Assembly: GCA_000328365.1 (NCBI GenBank)
Contig: KB307653.1
Location: forward strand, 77,867-141,866
Direction: 5' to 3'
DNA from: Capitella teleta
Taxonomy: Eukaryota > Annelida > Polychaeta > Capitellidae
DNA length: 64,000 nucleotides
The translations under genes and the position numbers were made by a program. The notes beneath the pieces are model-generated. The model searched no databases and was not told where the DNA came from. It saw nothing but the letters and a program-made list of their open reading frames with translations. Positions 13,218 to 26,500 of the stretch are shown here, in pieces; positions within the stretch are counted from its first letter, which is position 1, and each line of letters starts with the position of its first letter.

Positions 13218-16099
13218 TCGGTGTAATTGAATTCCCATTGATTTCTTGTGCATAATCATTTCTATCTTTCTGTCTTCTTCAGCAAAGTGCCGGTCGATTA
13301 TGGTTCGCAAGATTTGTCAATGCTCAGGTCAGTATCTCAGTGGTGCTGAGGGTTTGTTTGGATTCAACGCCAAGATTGGAATAATTTATAATAATTGTTG
13401 CCCATCACTATGTTATATAACAATCGTTATTTCCAGCGGGTCAATAACCAACGAGTTCTCGAGCAGACATTCTATGGATTGGTGCAATACTTCGCAGTGG
13501 CGCTGTTTGAATGTTATGAAGAAGAAGACTTTGGCCCAGCGAAGACTCTGATGAATATGTGCTTCACGTTTTACTTCGAAGGTGAGTGAGTCTCACCTTC
13601 CATGGCAACTGTCGCTATGGGAATCTTGGATTGATTATCCGCCAGCGTGCATCAAATATTAACCTCTTCCAATTAGTTCCACAATTGATCTTAGATCCAA
13701 AGAATGTTATTTCAATGCTGGCATTGTGGCTTTTCGGAGACAATATGAGTGGAATTTCCCCAGTAAATGTATGTGATCTCTTCTGAACTAAGGCTGTTAA
13801 TATCTGTGTATGATTTAAACTTCGGGCTCTATACAGTACACACAATAGCAACAGAGAGGCGCACACAATAACACAGATGAATTTGATAATGTTATATAAT
13901 ACCAATTCGGGATCTGGTCACTCAGCGTAACATCCTCTATTGGTCTGTTGTCAACCGGCTAATACCTATTCCCAAAATGGCGGGAGATGTCATTGGTCGA
14001 GACATTGGTAATTTATGTCCAATAACAGCTATAGCAATGGCTGAGAAGATTCAGTGCAGTAAACACACCAAACGCATTTATAACTATGAGATTATTGAAT
14101 ATTAACGATAGATCAAGCCATGATATGATTATATTGCCCTGGGATCAAGGTGTACTTGCGAGAGATTATATCTAAGGAATGGCGTCCTTTTGGGAAATAG
14201 ACCGCTTCGTAATATTGCTGATGATATCGCAAGGAGAATATGCATTACCATTTGGCTTCGTTTTGTGTAATAACTAAAATATTATACGTTATCTTGTAAA
14301 TGTGGCGCTCGTGCAAACTTTGCGCTCAGGGAGAAGAATAACTAGCGTGCCAGAGGTATAAACTGATTGGCACAGCAGTGTGAGCTCAGTTTCTTTCTGG
14401 AATTACACATTGCGGTAGAATGAGAAATAACGCATCTACTCCCCAACCATGAGCACTCACTGATCATTCCACGAACCCACACCGAAGATTAAAAAGAGAC
14501 AAGTTGTCAGACGGCATGATCCTGAACGATTTCACTTCTACTGGTGGCTCTCTCTGCTCTTACTGAAGACTGTCGTTGAGGCTACCCGATTTGGAGATAA
14601 ATGAGATTGTTCACCAGGCTTTCCATAAAAGCTCCAAATTACTTTTCGAATGGGCATTTGGTTTATTCGTATGAAGCAATTGCAAGTGACATAATTAAGT
14701 CAATCCGCAAAGCACTCGACGATATATTCTGGGACTCCTGATTTGCTTTCTGTTTTTCTCCGTTTGTGCAATTTAATGTAAAGGCTATTTTTCGATCTAA
14801 CATATAATTTACGCATAATTTTAATGAAATGCGAAACTTTTTCTTAAAGGTTAAGAAAAACATTTACATGTATGCAACAAAGAAAATGACAATCATAAAA
14901 CAATAAGGACAAGTATATCAAATGGCATAAATGTACACGTGAGTAAAATGAGCACACTTCCTGCTTTGTGTCTCACCTGAAATGTTGAAAGCGATTGATG
15001 TTTTTACCTTTGACATGGATGCATGTGAAGTGGATGTCAGTATTGTCATAGTGTTTTATCTGCAGCTGTGCAACCCACTGGAGGAGCTCCCCACAAACAC
15101 TTTCTATACAGCTACCTTAAAGAGCAACCCATATGGCAATCGCTGAGGTTCTGGAACGCAGCTTTCTTTGATGCCGTTCAACAGGAGAGGGCAAGGAAAC
15201 CTACCCCAACAAGGTATAATATAAGGGAGACCGGAAAGCTCAAAGGTGCAGGGGGTGTGTGTGCCTGGATAAGAGGTAGATTTTATGGTGGGAGAAAGTA
15301 CAGGTATTAAAAGCTGATTAAACCTTGCCTCCTGCACCTGTGTTGACCTATTTTGGGAAGAGACGGGATGGAAGTATAGCGCATGTATGATCAATTAATG
15401 TCAATCCATTCATTCCATGCATTAGGCTGTTTGCATGGGCTACCAATTGACCTCTTTCTAAAGGTCAACTGCGTTTGTCTTTCTCAGAGACCAAGCTAAC
15501 GGACAAGACGAGAGAGAATTCCAGGAGAACGTCACATTTGGACAATTGGGGTCAGTGTTTTGATGGCTTCATCGTCCTCGCAATTCCCTTCCCTCCCCCT
15601 CCCTCCCTCCCTCCCTGAGAATGCATAGCTTATCATGTGTATTAATAGATACTCAATCTCTTCATTCTCTAGGATTTTAATATTTTGCGTAACTGACCTT
15701 TAAATATAGCTTGAAAGGATGCTCCCGAGAAAGACGACCTGTTAACCATGCAGGCATAATGGATTGTAATCACTTTATGGCCGACGTCTTTGATCACGTT
15801 TATGGAAAAGGCTTTTCGTATACAAACTAATGAAGCATCAACGTCGAAAAAAAAATGGATGTCACGACCCGATACAAAATAATGTCAAGATGTAACCCTT
15901 TTGCAGGACGTTCACGTGTAACATGAGAGCGTTCGGTTTGAGTCAAGAACTTTGTATGGAATTCCTAAGGAAGCAGTCAACGATCGTCAATTTGAAAGAC
16001 GGTGGGTTATTGTCACACACACACACAAAATCAATAAATTCAAATTTTATCATTCAAACAGAACAAGTACAAATGCTTCGGAAAAACATCATGCGCTGA
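11435..16099 (+). CDS. KIAA0513: KIAA0513-family protein (SBF2-like domain)
   Basis: Homologue of vertebrate KIAA0513, a cytoplasmic protein of unclear biochemistry that shares a helical region with SBF1/SBF2 (MTMR5/13). Exons: 11435-12513, 12570-12621, 13283-13327, 13437-13581, 15066-15213, 15488-15550, 15907-16001, 16062-16099; 555 codons including TGA, all phases consistent. Conserved signatures include [13 protein letters not shown] (end of exon 1), [62 protein letters not shown] and EQVQML at the C-terminus. The N-terminal half is low-complexity: Ser/Pro-rich, then seven DQPKQRP repeats (residues 89-137), Pro/Arg stretches and an acidic run near [19 protein letters not shown]. That region is much longer than in the human protein (about 411 residues). 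The start codon has A at -3. A polyadenylation signal AATAAA lies at 16610. Confidence 0.88.
11699..11845 (+). repeat. Coding minisatellite, 7 x 21 bp
   Basis: Seven head-to-tail 21-bp units inside exon 1 of the KIAA0513-like gene encode DQPKQRP; the fifth unit reads NQPKQRP. Units differ mostly at third codon positions (CAG/CAA, CCC/CCA, AGG/CGC), so the peptide is conserved more than the DNA. This suggests selection on the repeat, or old age. Being exactly 21 bp, copy number can change without breaking the frame. Confidence 0.95.
13582..15065 (+). other. Largest intron of the KIAA0513-like gene
   Basis: A 1.48-kb intron between the FTFYFE exon and the AVQPTGG exon; the other introns here range from about 56 to 660 bp. 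I see no element ends or open frame of note. The earlier intron (12622-13282) holds a poly-T run at about 13185-13216. Confidence 0.6.
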
Positions 16100-17993
16100 G
16101 CTGGTTTGAAAACTATCGCCATAGCAACGTTAAAGGAACATGGAAATGACGTCACCAAGTGGCGGCACGTATTTCCGGATCAAAAAAAAAAAAAAAATGT
16201 ATTCAAAGTGTAAATACATGTACACTGTTCTGAGGTCTGTGTGTAGAAGCAAACGAGCAATAATTGTTTCTTTAATTATCAGTTTATATCCACCGTCAGC
16301 ATTGCTCATTCTTTTAGTATAATTATTGTTTTTATTCCATTTGAGTCAGTGTTATTGTTATAATGCGTGTCGATTAATGTGTTTGGATATCCGTGGGCTT
16401 TTCTGAGGTCATAAGGTCATTAAATAGCACGCATTACGGATCGTTTGTTATGAATTGGTTTTATCGAAAAACCAACAACAAAAGTATAATTATCTGCAGA
16501 TCTTGAAAAAAAAAAAAAAAGGTTTTGGTTTTTCTTTGCATAATTATTTGAACATTGAGGTGTAGTTGTGATAGTGAATTCCAAGAGAGTCATCATTGTT
16601 AGAAGCATGAATAAAGCTAAGATAAATGCTGCTGGCTTCGTTTGTCTCCCGTGATTTTCTTATTGCTATGATGACGTCAATTGCTGACGTCATTAGAAAT
16701 GCGTTATGACTGTCTGAAGCGTTCTCTTTTTTTTTTTACTGATCCAACAACAGATCTGATGCAAACAATTGTGCTGCTATAATATGTCCTTCAGGGCTAC
16801 AAATTCATTGCCGACTGTTGTCTCTCGGCTAGTAAAGCATATCCAGGGGTCATTAAATGCTGTTGTGTGCGATGTATGTACACGGAATACATCATAGGAC
16901 CACTGGGAGTTACGACTTGTGAAGAAGATGACTTTAAGAATTCATTAGATGCTGCGGATGTCAACAACATTGTTGTTTTATAGCACTGTGTAACGCAACG
17001 CCGGGTTCCTACAAATGCGATAACAATGAAATATTCAAAGATTTTCTCGCCATTATTTCATTGCTCGCGAATTTTATGACACGAGCAACAATGGAGTCGC
17101 CTCCTTCAATGACTCCTTCGAAGCGTGTATAATGAGTATTGTTGAGCTATTTCACAGAATTCTGCACCATGTTTTAAATGTACGTGCAGAGACACCGCTT
17201 CTTAATTCCTATGTATACATCATTAAATCATAAAGGAGTAATTCCGTGGTATACATATAATTATAATGTGCGTGACTACACTAGCTACCTGCTATACTCT
17301 ATTGTGTGCCCCACGACTAAACGTTGCATGCAATATCATATCATTCATGCATGTACATTACAATAACTAATTACTTCATACCTGTATTAGTTACACGGAA
17401 TATGCCTTATATACATATATTTAAAAAAATCATATTCGCTACTTGTCAACCCTCCGAAAAGAAATCGCCACGTTATAAGGGATTTTGTTAATAACTATAT
17501 TGCATGCAGATTTATGTTACCATTTCAAACGATCATCATTTATATATTCGCATAGATCATTAATTGTATACTTTTTTTCCTAGGAGAACAATATATAGCA
17601 GAACATTCCTACTTTAATTATCATCGTGAGCAGCACTACAGGTAGAAACAACGTGAATCATTTATAGTTCTCAAGAGAACTCGGTTCTCTAAGTGAGATT
17701 GACAGATGCTTGAGTTGGCCTGATGAAGGGAAATCCCTCGCTTATGCATGCAATTGAGTCGAAGCCTCGCAAAGGAGTGCAACGTTGGCGTCCTGCTGAA
17801 TGCTTCTCAACCCTGAGTTTAATGCACATTTTCTGTGATTCTTTTCTGGATTTGCTGAAAACCTGAAACGCAGACCATAACCTATAATTATATGAACTGC
17901 AAAGCTTTATTAGTATTGAGAGTACACGTCATCTGACCGAGTTGAGCTTCCGAACGTTTTTCTATACGGAGCTTTTATGTATATTGTAACATA

Positions 17994-18075
17994 CAGAGTG
18001 GACCAAAAGTAATATATCTACTTTATGTTAAAAGTATAGCTGTTAAATTTAGTAAAACTGATTTGTGCAATGATA
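17994..18075 (+). repeat. Mariner-type terminus
   Basis: Begins CAGAGTGGACCAAAAGTAAT after TA and continues with sequence resembling the other mariner-type ends of this window (TATCTACT...ATGTTAAAA, as at 63347). The opposite end was not found, so this is either a solo end or a diverged MITE. Confidence 0.5.
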
Positions 18076-19686
18076 TCAATGATATATTAACTCTCTTAAT
18101 TGTTTGGATTACTCATTAATATAATGAGTGTTGCCTTAATAGTGCGTCCAATGAAACCTATCCATGGTTCAGGGCCCAGGGCCCAACAATTCAAGGCGCT
18201 TCACCAGAACATCGAGATGGCGATGAAGTCACACGGAACAACTGCTTTTTAATGAGCGCATAATATCATTAACACGAGCTGTATATCGGTATGTCATCGG
18301 TAATGTTCGGCAAGGTTCGCTTTTATTCGGAAACACTTCGAGGAATTAAAGCACTTTCATATTTCGCCGATGCTTCCGTGAAATATGTATAGTCACGTCG
18401 AGAAATATAATCGAGTGCGTTGCATCAAGTTTTGAATTAATTCGTTTCCCCACACTCTCAGCATTAAAACTACGGCTGGCAATGCAAATAGGCGTATCAA
18501 ATTAATACTAGATGCCATACATGCACCCTGTACCCCACCATGTAGGCCTACATTAATTTACTCTTTAGAATCAGGAGGTGGGCAATTCGGGCCTGTCGCT
18601 CAAGAAGAGGGCGGGTAGTACATCTACGTAAGGGAGAAGCCTACATATCCTACATGTACTAATAAATTGCCAAATATGTATCACAAACTATTCCTTGATG
18701 ACACGAACCAAAGGCAATTCACAGAAAATCACAACTAAAGGTACAATGCCACTATTCTCAAGGAAGAACAGCTTTATGGCACCAAGATCGGGGAAGACCT
18801 ATACGTCCGTCCCTACCTATAATCAGCACAATTATCTTTGGCAACTTTATCAAAACGGGAATTATTTACAAGATATAGCTATTCTGAGTATTTTAGTGAT
18901 TCCACTATTGGCGAAAAATTTATTCAGGATATCACTCTACGTATATGTCATGAAATAATACCCAATTGATGAAATCTATATTTATTAATAGCAAGTTAAG
19001 GATATTGCCAGGTGCGTTTTGATTTCTTTTTTTTCAATGAACCCCTCGAAATACGCTGAATTCAGCCTCTAGTTTTCACCCGGACGATCGCTCAAAAATG
19101 AAAGCAGAAAACAATTCTTAATATTATATATCACACAGCGTAATACAAATCAAAGGGCACCGATGCAGTCGTAAAAAATATCAAAATCGCTTGATCATAT
19201 TCAAAATAATGTGTCGTCTAAATTCACGAATGTCTGACTTATATATGGATGTCTCCAGTTATGAGCTGTGAAGGGTATTCATGCACGAAAATATCGATGC
19301 ATGGGCCTCTTTTTGGACTTGAAGGGGTATAGTAAGGGTCTTTATTGGATATATTGGTGATAAAATGCCCCCAGAAAGTGGTGTCTCGATTTAATTAATG
19401 TCAGCGAGAAACAATAAATTTATTCGTTGAAGCCATCCGCAAATTCGCATGAAACAAATGTAAACATCTATCCTATATAACAAGTAGACTATAGCGTATT
19501 TAAAAACACAGGAAAGATAAAACACGGACCCTTTTGTTAGAATGGCATCCATTTGCTCATAATTAGAGCGTTTTTCGGCACCGAAACCAAACTCTGCGAT
19601 TATCGAGTGCACAATTAAATGAATAAAATCACAGACAACGGTTACGTGCGGGAAACGCACGCACGCATCGTTCGACATCGTTCGAT

Positions 19687-19911
19687 CGTCCCGTTCACAT
19701 AATACAACTATGAGTGAGGACCCTGCGTGCGGGCCACAATTCCATCGGAATTTGCCATTCCATTGAATTTGCAATGAATTTGGCGTTTCCATGGCAACCG
19801 GGTTGGCGCATTGCCAGAACACGCCGCCGGCAAATAATTTTCCAAACCGATCCATCTGAATGCGTATGTTTCCCGCACGCACGCACATAATATTATTATG
19901 TGAACGGTGCT
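19687..19911. mobile_element. Harbinger-type MITE
   Basis: The ends TCCCGTTCACATAATA and (reverse complement of the right end) AGCACCGTTCACATAATA are inverted. The interior shares CGTGCGGGAAAC, TCAGATGG and TCGGTTTGGAAAAT with 50921-51110, so it is a short relative of the Harbinger element there. TAA abuts the right end but no matching TTA abuts the left, so the target duplication is incomplete. Long open frames across it on the minus strand are spurious. Confidence 0.55.
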
Positions 19912-20897
19912 TAAGGATTCGAGGCGTGTTCTATTTTTTTGCTAATTCTATTTATTTTTGACTTTTATTATTTTTTTTTCTCTCTTTTTGTTCTATGTAC
20001 TCGATACGATACATATTCGTGCACATTTAATAAAACTACTGAGGATCAATTGAATTAATTCCGTTGCATTAATTGCCTGCAAGAAAAAGTCCCGGTTTCT
20101 ACGAATTGTGAATTAAACGGGCTCTGAAATTTCTTATAGATGACAACAAATAAAATACAACTGGACTCGAGATGGGCCGTTTTTAAGGCCGATGTCCCTT
20201 TTGGTATACAACATAAAGTCTCCTCATTTATAACCCGATTAGTTATAATTATTATTATATTATATTATTATACTATATTATATTATTATATTATTATTAT
20301 ATTATATAATTATTAGTTGTAAGCCTCATTTTCCAATGAGACTCCACAAACAAATTCCATTTGGTTATATTCCATAAAAAAAATTACCGGTAGTATATCA
20401 TTATTTAAAGTTTTTTTGTGCATATTTATTGTAATATTGGGTCGACATACTCATGGATCCTGAGACCAGATCACGGTCAGTTATATTGTTATAAGGTATT
20501 CGAATTACACGTATAGTTAGTTAGTATACTAATACATGTATACGGTTTATAATCACTTTATATTCTAAGATGACTCAGTGATTGCACGAATAATTAAGCG
20601 AGACGTGTTTTAAACATGCATGTGTGCACATTGCACAAATCAAGTCAAACTCAAACTTGGTTATAATTATAGCAATGTGCTGCGGAAACTCTTCAGAGCA
20701 TGTGTGATCTATGTTGACAGTTACCATGGCAACCAATCAACAACAGAAATTAATCGCAGCAAGACCCCAGACCAACAGAAATCGATAAGTTTGACAGTAT
20801 AAGTATGTTGTGTGGGCGGATATCATGGAACCTCTAGACACATCTGACATATGACTTTTATACAAATCGTGCATTTATGAAAGCAGGAAGTTTCTTG

Positions 20898-20935
<38 letters not shown>

Positions 20936-21009
20936 ATTTCAAGGGAGCAACATGTACGAGACACAAACCAGTTAAAGACGACACACCCTCAAGTTAAAGC
21001 TGATTCACC

Positions 21010-21025
21010 ACTTTATTTATTTTAT
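21010..21025 (-). promoter_or_regulatory. Polyadenylation signal of the insulin-like gene
   Basis: On the minus strand the sequence reads ACATAAAATAAATAAAGTGG, containing overlapping AATAAA hexamers about 165 bp beyond the stop codon of the insulin-like gene. That is a normal 3' UTR length. Confidence 0.6.
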
Positions 21026-21183
21026 GTAAAAAAAACAGTTCGCATCACGCCGTCGACACACTTCAACACACAATTGTTACAAAAAGCCCAAAAGCCTCCC
21101 CGAAAATAGAAAATATAAAGAAATCATCTCCAATCCTGGCATTTGCCTCCTGTGCCGTCACTTCCTCCGACGGTGACGTCACA

Positions 21184-21624
21184 TTAGCAGTGCTCGTGTA
21201 CTTCTTCCACTCGGCATCCTTCGTTGCAACACTCTTCATTCAGACTCCAAACTTCTCTCCGTGACCGATGAACTAAGAAAGCTTTAGCTTTTTGCTCTTC
21301 TTCAAAAGCTGTGAACAATATACCAAAAATGAGATCCTAACAAGGAAAATTTTGAAAACATTTTATATAATAAAAAAATTGGATATATTTCAACCTGTTT
21401 CTATGAAAGTACTCACTTTGGATTTGTCCTTCGGCGTCTCGCTTTTTCCTACAAGGAGTGTCACACCGTGTCTGCCAGGAATCGGCACAGACTTCCGATA
21501 CCATAAGGTCAAGGGTCAGCCCGCATGCGTGATACGTGTAGGCTTCATGGTTCCGGCTCCACCACAGAGCTCTGGACGGGACAACGCTGATCAAGGCGAT
21601 GCACACGGCGAGCACACACTTCAT
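21184..21624 (-). CDS. Insulin-like peptide precursor (110 aa)
   Basis: Secreted prohormone of the insulin/IGF/relaxin superfamily, expected to signal through an insulin-type receptor tyrosine kinase or relaxin-type GPCR. Exons 21624-21417 and 21308-21184, joined in phase 1 inside the C-peptide, which is the position and phase of the ancestral insulin intron. Layout: signal peptide MKCVLAVCIALISVVPSRA; B chain with HACGLTLDLMVSEVC (His-x-Cys-Gly and the C-x11-C spacing); a second Cys pair in RCDTPC; tetrabasic site RKKR; C-peptide of about 21 residues; basic site RSRR; A chain with ECCNEGCRVEEVHEHC, exactly the CC-x3-C-x8-C pattern. Eight cysteines follow the signal peptide instead of six; the extra pair sits at the B-chain end and could form its own bridge. 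An acceptor-like TTACCAG just upstream of the ATG suggests a separate 5' UTR exon. An upstream in-frame ATG (MFSLPDLS) would place residues before the signal peptide and is less likely. Length equals that of human preproinsulin. Confidence 0.93.
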
Positions 21625-22328
21625 ACTTAGATCTGGTAATGAGAACATTATTGAAAGGCATTTGTGCTTTCATATAAGCAAGAAAAAAAATTCTTTCGAA
21701 AACGACAATATGTCGTTAATTGTGGAGATCACAAACTTAATTAATAATTAATGATATAGAATTATTATTGCATCCATACAAGTACGGTCGACTGCGACCG
21801 CAAAAAAAAAATAAAAAATAAAAAAAATAATAAAAATAGATGCGCGACAAAGAAAGTCCTGCAGAATGGACAAGTCAGTCTCCCTGCATATAGCAGATTA
21901 TTTTATCTGATTGTCATGTTGTAATTGTAATATAAGTTTATTTCTGTTAAATCTGTTGTTTAGTTTATTTTGCTTATATTATTTGAATGTTTGCTAAAAG
22001 CCTACTTCTTCTTCTACGTGTACAATTTTGCATAATATTTATATTATAGCGGATTATGGGCTGACAAGAAAGTCAAGTTCCAATAGAAACAGAAGGTACG
22101 TATATCCATCACCTTTATGTTCCTGAGATATATTTAATTCCACAATTCCATTTTAATGGTATTTTAGCGGATTTTGGATGTGTTGTGCAGCTTCCAATTC
22201 TGCATCAGGTATACTCTGTATAAATTCTGTTGCAATTTTGTCCGGGTCAACACCTTTATTAACTGGACTATGTACCGATGGTGTTAATGCACGGTATTGG
22301 TTCAATATGATGACCCTATTTCCCATAT

Positions 22329-22380
22329 ATATGGAGATTAGCTTGTATGTTAAAGTTTATATACAAGTTAATCTCCATAT
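22329..22380. repeat. Short palindrome
   Basis: Arms ATATGGAGATTAGCTTGTAT and ATACAAGTTAATCTCCATAT (one mismatch) enclose a 12-bp spacer. It could form a hairpin or be a very short foldback remnant. Confidence 0.75.
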
Positions 22381-22548
22381 CTATACTATTTTCGTTCACG
22401 GTAGGGGTTTTTATAGTATATAATTATTGGAATTCTACTCACGATGCTAGGTTACCATGATACCCCAGCATACATTATAGGCATCAAAAACAGGAGAAAG
22501 AAATCATATAATTGGCTGGGGATTTACTCTTGAAATGCATCGTAGTTA

Positions 22549-23575
22549 TACTGAGCAACAAAAGAAACTATACATGTCTTGAAAAGCTAATAGAGTAGTG
22601 CACAAACTAAATTTATCGTGGGTATATGATTAGTGCGTATGTTGGGTATCCATCCATGATTAAATATTCTGAAGTTGGAGTTTCTGGCGGTCACGTGGAA
22701 TTAGCAAGGATGTTGAATGTGGGTAGGGGTCAAAACGCAAAATCACTTTAGAGTTTAGATGGAATGATTATTTCATTTTAAAAATACATTACAATTATCA
22801 TTGATAACGAATGTGGCCCATAATTGCTGTGGGTGAGAATTCAGATCCTCTCCTAGGCCAGTGCAGCCCATTCTTACAAAGGTCCACCGTTCGTGCTGCA
22901 GTGCCCTACATAGGCGATTACTGGGCGCTTCAATGGGGATACATGCGGACCTCTAAAAGGGCGTCGGAAGGAGTCTCGCGTTTCTAAGTCATCGTCGAAC
23001 TGTTTGCCCACTTATTCGGGGTCCGTGTGATCCGATGATATCGTCTGCAGTCGGGTAAATGAACCAAAACGGTCTCGGGGGTGACTCATCAGGATTGCAG
23101 GATCCTGCCTCCTGGTCGTAAGTCTCGTAACCCTAGGTCTTCCAGACTTGGGTCGATCTTCTAAGGTCCCTAGGGCGTTGAAGGGGAGAAGGGGGATAAG
23201 CAGTGTAGCCCTGGTACAGCTAAAAAGCGCAAAACGGTTGCACAGGAACGGCAGTCTGAATAATCCCTTTAGCGCACCCTCTTTCCAAGGAGCTTAGATG
23301 GTGCGTTGAGAAACGAAAGGTGGTAAACAACTTGCGAACCGTTGAAGAAAGAATGACCAATGTTTGGTTAATTTCCATGCATGATTTTGGAGATCTTTTC
23401 AATGAACAACTTTCAATGTTGTTCAACAAAGCACAATTTTCCTCTTTTCTCTTCATGAATTTACTGTGTGACCATTTAGGACACAATCATGTAACTGTTT
23501 AGAAAGAGTTCAAATTCTTTTGAGCCCATGATACAATAAATATAAAACTGTATAGATTCTTTTGTTGCTCAGTAT
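22549..23575. mobile_element. Tc1-type non-autonomous element (about 1.03 kb)
   Basis: Near-perfect inverted ends: TACTGAGCAACAAAAGAAAC on the left and, reversed, TACTGAGCAACAAAAGAATC on the right, each next to TA, the Tc1/mariner target site. The interior holds no transposase I can recognise. It is locally more GC-rich (about 22840-23220) than its surroundings, as if the element carries unrelated filler DNA. Confidence 0.65.
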
Positions 23576-26500
23576 ATAGTCATATTACATAATTTATTTC
23601 AGGACAACATATATTCATTCACGAGAAACTAGTAGTACCACTGAGCTACTGCAATTATTATTTAAAGAAAGCCGAATGCGAGCTTCAGATAGCACATTTC
23701 ATGGTACTGAATGCTACCGATTTGGCATAAGATTACTCACGAACAGTGATCCCTTCGAGGAATAATTCCAACTATAATGGAAAGGTGAGTGTCGGCTTTA
23801 TTACTTTAACTACTCGCAAACTTATTCATCCTACGAAACAAAAACTCCTAGCACTTACTTGACCAGAAAATTTTCTGGGAACTGCTTATCAAGGTAGAGT
23901 ATATCTTTAGTGTAATGTTGATTATAACACATGAAAACAAATTCCGTCTGCAACTAAACTGTTTTAAAATTATGTGCTCATTCGCACATAATGCAGCTGT
24001 TCGTTTATACTAGTAGCTAGCAATTAAAAATTATTTCGATCGCACAGAGGGTAATCACCCTGATGGGGTCTTGAGGGAAAATGCGAGCCATATAATATTG
24101 ACAATTACTCATCACTGCAAGAGTTCAAACGGGGCTTCACCTTTGTTGACGCCGTAAAAGGCAGAGTTAAGGGATTGGAGAGGAGACAAGAGTCATGTCA
24201 TCAATACAAATGATGCAAGGGTCTGCGAGCACTGCGTGATATAATGCACATAGCCGTACAAGCGGATAAAAGAAATAATCAATCTATCATATGTATGTAT
24301 GATCCTCGGGTGTGAATTGAATAGAACGACATTCTTCATATAATTATTCATAGCATGCTAATGCAACGTATATTTCATATCATTCAAAAACGGGATAAAA
24401 TCTGCCGTAAGGGGAGCTGAAGGCAAACTGATTCATTGCGACTTCCCACGAGCCATGTAGCAATGTTCTGGAATCAGATACACATTAATTGGCAATTTGA
24501 TACCATGCAGGGAGCAACGGGGTTTTGGTTGTTGTTTTCTTGCAATGAGAGAAAGAGGTGTCGGTTACTGTGAGTAAGGTCGTTTTTAAGCCTTTTGCTC
24601 AGTTGCATTTAGGGCGTGGTATACATGTTGAGGGTAGAAAATGTTCCGCTTGGAATACCACAAAGCATGATTTATGGTGCCAATTGCAATTAAACTTTCA
24701 CCCAGTACGTGCACGTACCCAGCATAGCTAACGCCCGTGAAAGCTCCGAGTGCGTTCTGTATAATTATAGCTGCATATATAAGCTTGCAAGAACATAATT
24801 TCTGGAATAAATATTGATACACTTTGATACATATGTAACAGCTCTGTGGTCATGCGCATTTATCCAAGAGTTAATGATCGAAAATAAAACTACGTAACTA
24901 TGACGGTTATGCCATATCTAGGGTTCAATACTAGGAAGACCCCAAAAATGAAGGAATTCTACGTATTAAATTGCTGTAATAGATTTAAACTGGGTTATCG
25001 AGTGACGTCACGATTGCCTGGAAAACTATTTGAACCCTACGTAAATATACTCGATAATTATTCACTTTACTGCTTCACGTTGTATATCTCTGTAAAACAT
25101 AAATATGATTTGTATCATCAGCTATGCCAAAATAATCGTGTCAATGGACATCCACCTGGGCGACACAAGAAATTACCATAACATCAAAGCACATCTTGGT
25201 TATGCAACTTAGAGACAAAGTTGAGAGACAGAAATTGCATATATCACAGAAATCGACAGCGATTGTATCCCATTGGCCTCAACTTACACGGTAAAACTAA
25301 TCAAATTTACAAGTATGGAATGTCGGTGAAATCTTGACATGTGTGAATAAGATGATCAGCAACGAATGTGGTTGCTGAGACAGGAATTGCAATCAGAAGT
25401 GCGGGGATGTCAAGCGATGCTGGTTTAATTCCGTTTCATACGTGCTCAATTTGAGGGAGATCAGTCTTGCAAGGGGAACATATTCAGGGGAAGTGTGTGT
25501 TACTCAAGCTTGCGGTATAGTTAAACAACACAATTTTTTAAAGCATCTGACCTGATTACGATCCAAGTTCATCCTGACCTTTAAATCGACAGAATAATTT
25601 GAAATGTAATATCAAATGCTGGCTTTAGTAAATATGAAAGCCTAGTAGATCATATCAATTATCACTTAAATCGGATCAGATCCCACAGGCTCTCTTGTCC
25701 CTCTGATTCATACCTGAAAGTAATTATCCTCTTTTTATCACCACATGTCCGTTCTGTTCTCCAATTGCCCAATATATACACTACGCAGTATATTAATTAG
25801 TGGGGTTAGGGATTTTGGGTGATGTAATTAGGACACTCACATATTTATTAATTTGAAGTACGTTGCAATATCAAGGTATTCAACAACACCACCTACAGTG
25901 AATTAAAGATATGCCCTCATTTGGACTATTTGAAAGAAGTCCAAATGATTCACAACCGCCTCTATGGACGAATAATTATGCGGTGTTGGTAGCCTTGTGC
26001 CAGAAGAAAAGTTTGTATACATGTACTTGCTAGTATCATATCTATATAAGTACTAGAGCAAATAAGTAAAATGACGGTTAATAGCAATACTAATAATGTT
26101 CCGGGGTGTTGCAAAATAAGCCAGGACTCTTGGCTCGCGTCCATAAGCGCAAACTGTGCACTTCGAATCGATTAGTCGATATACAAGCATACTTGCGAAT
26201 TCCGTAGATGTGCTTTATGAACGCACACAACAACAGAGCTTTCATCAAATTCATCAATGGAGTTCACAACCATAAGAAGAAGAAGAAAAAAAGAGAAAGC
26301 ATTTCGTTCTTTGTTGTTCCGGCTTCCTACAAATCCCACAATGTAATCGAATCAAAAATATACTTATGAATAGGCTCGAAGCCTCCAAGACCCTTTTCAC
26401 CATACCCAATCAGTTTAACATATCTTATCTAAACGTCAACTCTCAATATAATTTCTAATAATTAGAATAAATTTATAAATAAACATGCCCTGTTTCGCTC

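Larger units (their letters stand above)
16100..20980. other. Gene-free stretch
   Basis: Apart from the KIAA0513-like 3' UTR (AATAAA at 16610) no gene is supported. 16795-16983 has an acceptor-like start and a 63-codon Cys-containing open frame I do not recognise. 17994 onward begins with a mariner-type end. 19687-19911 is a Harbinger-type MITE. 20238-20317 is an AT-only (ATTAT)-like tract, and 20901-20933 is poly-T. Confidence 0.5.

Noticed and set aside
16795-16983. Cys-containing open frame after an acceptor-like CAG (GYKFIADCCLSASKAYPGVI...)
   Set aside because: No family recognised, and the KIAA0513-like gene already ends cleanly at 16099; could be an exon of something, but unsupported.
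18695-18958. 87-codon plus-strand open frame
   Set aside because: No recognisable family or flanking splice sites.
19391-19888. 165-codon minus-strand open frame
   Set aside because: It overlaps a Harbinger-type MITE and its flank; the reading has no domain and its first part is element sequence.
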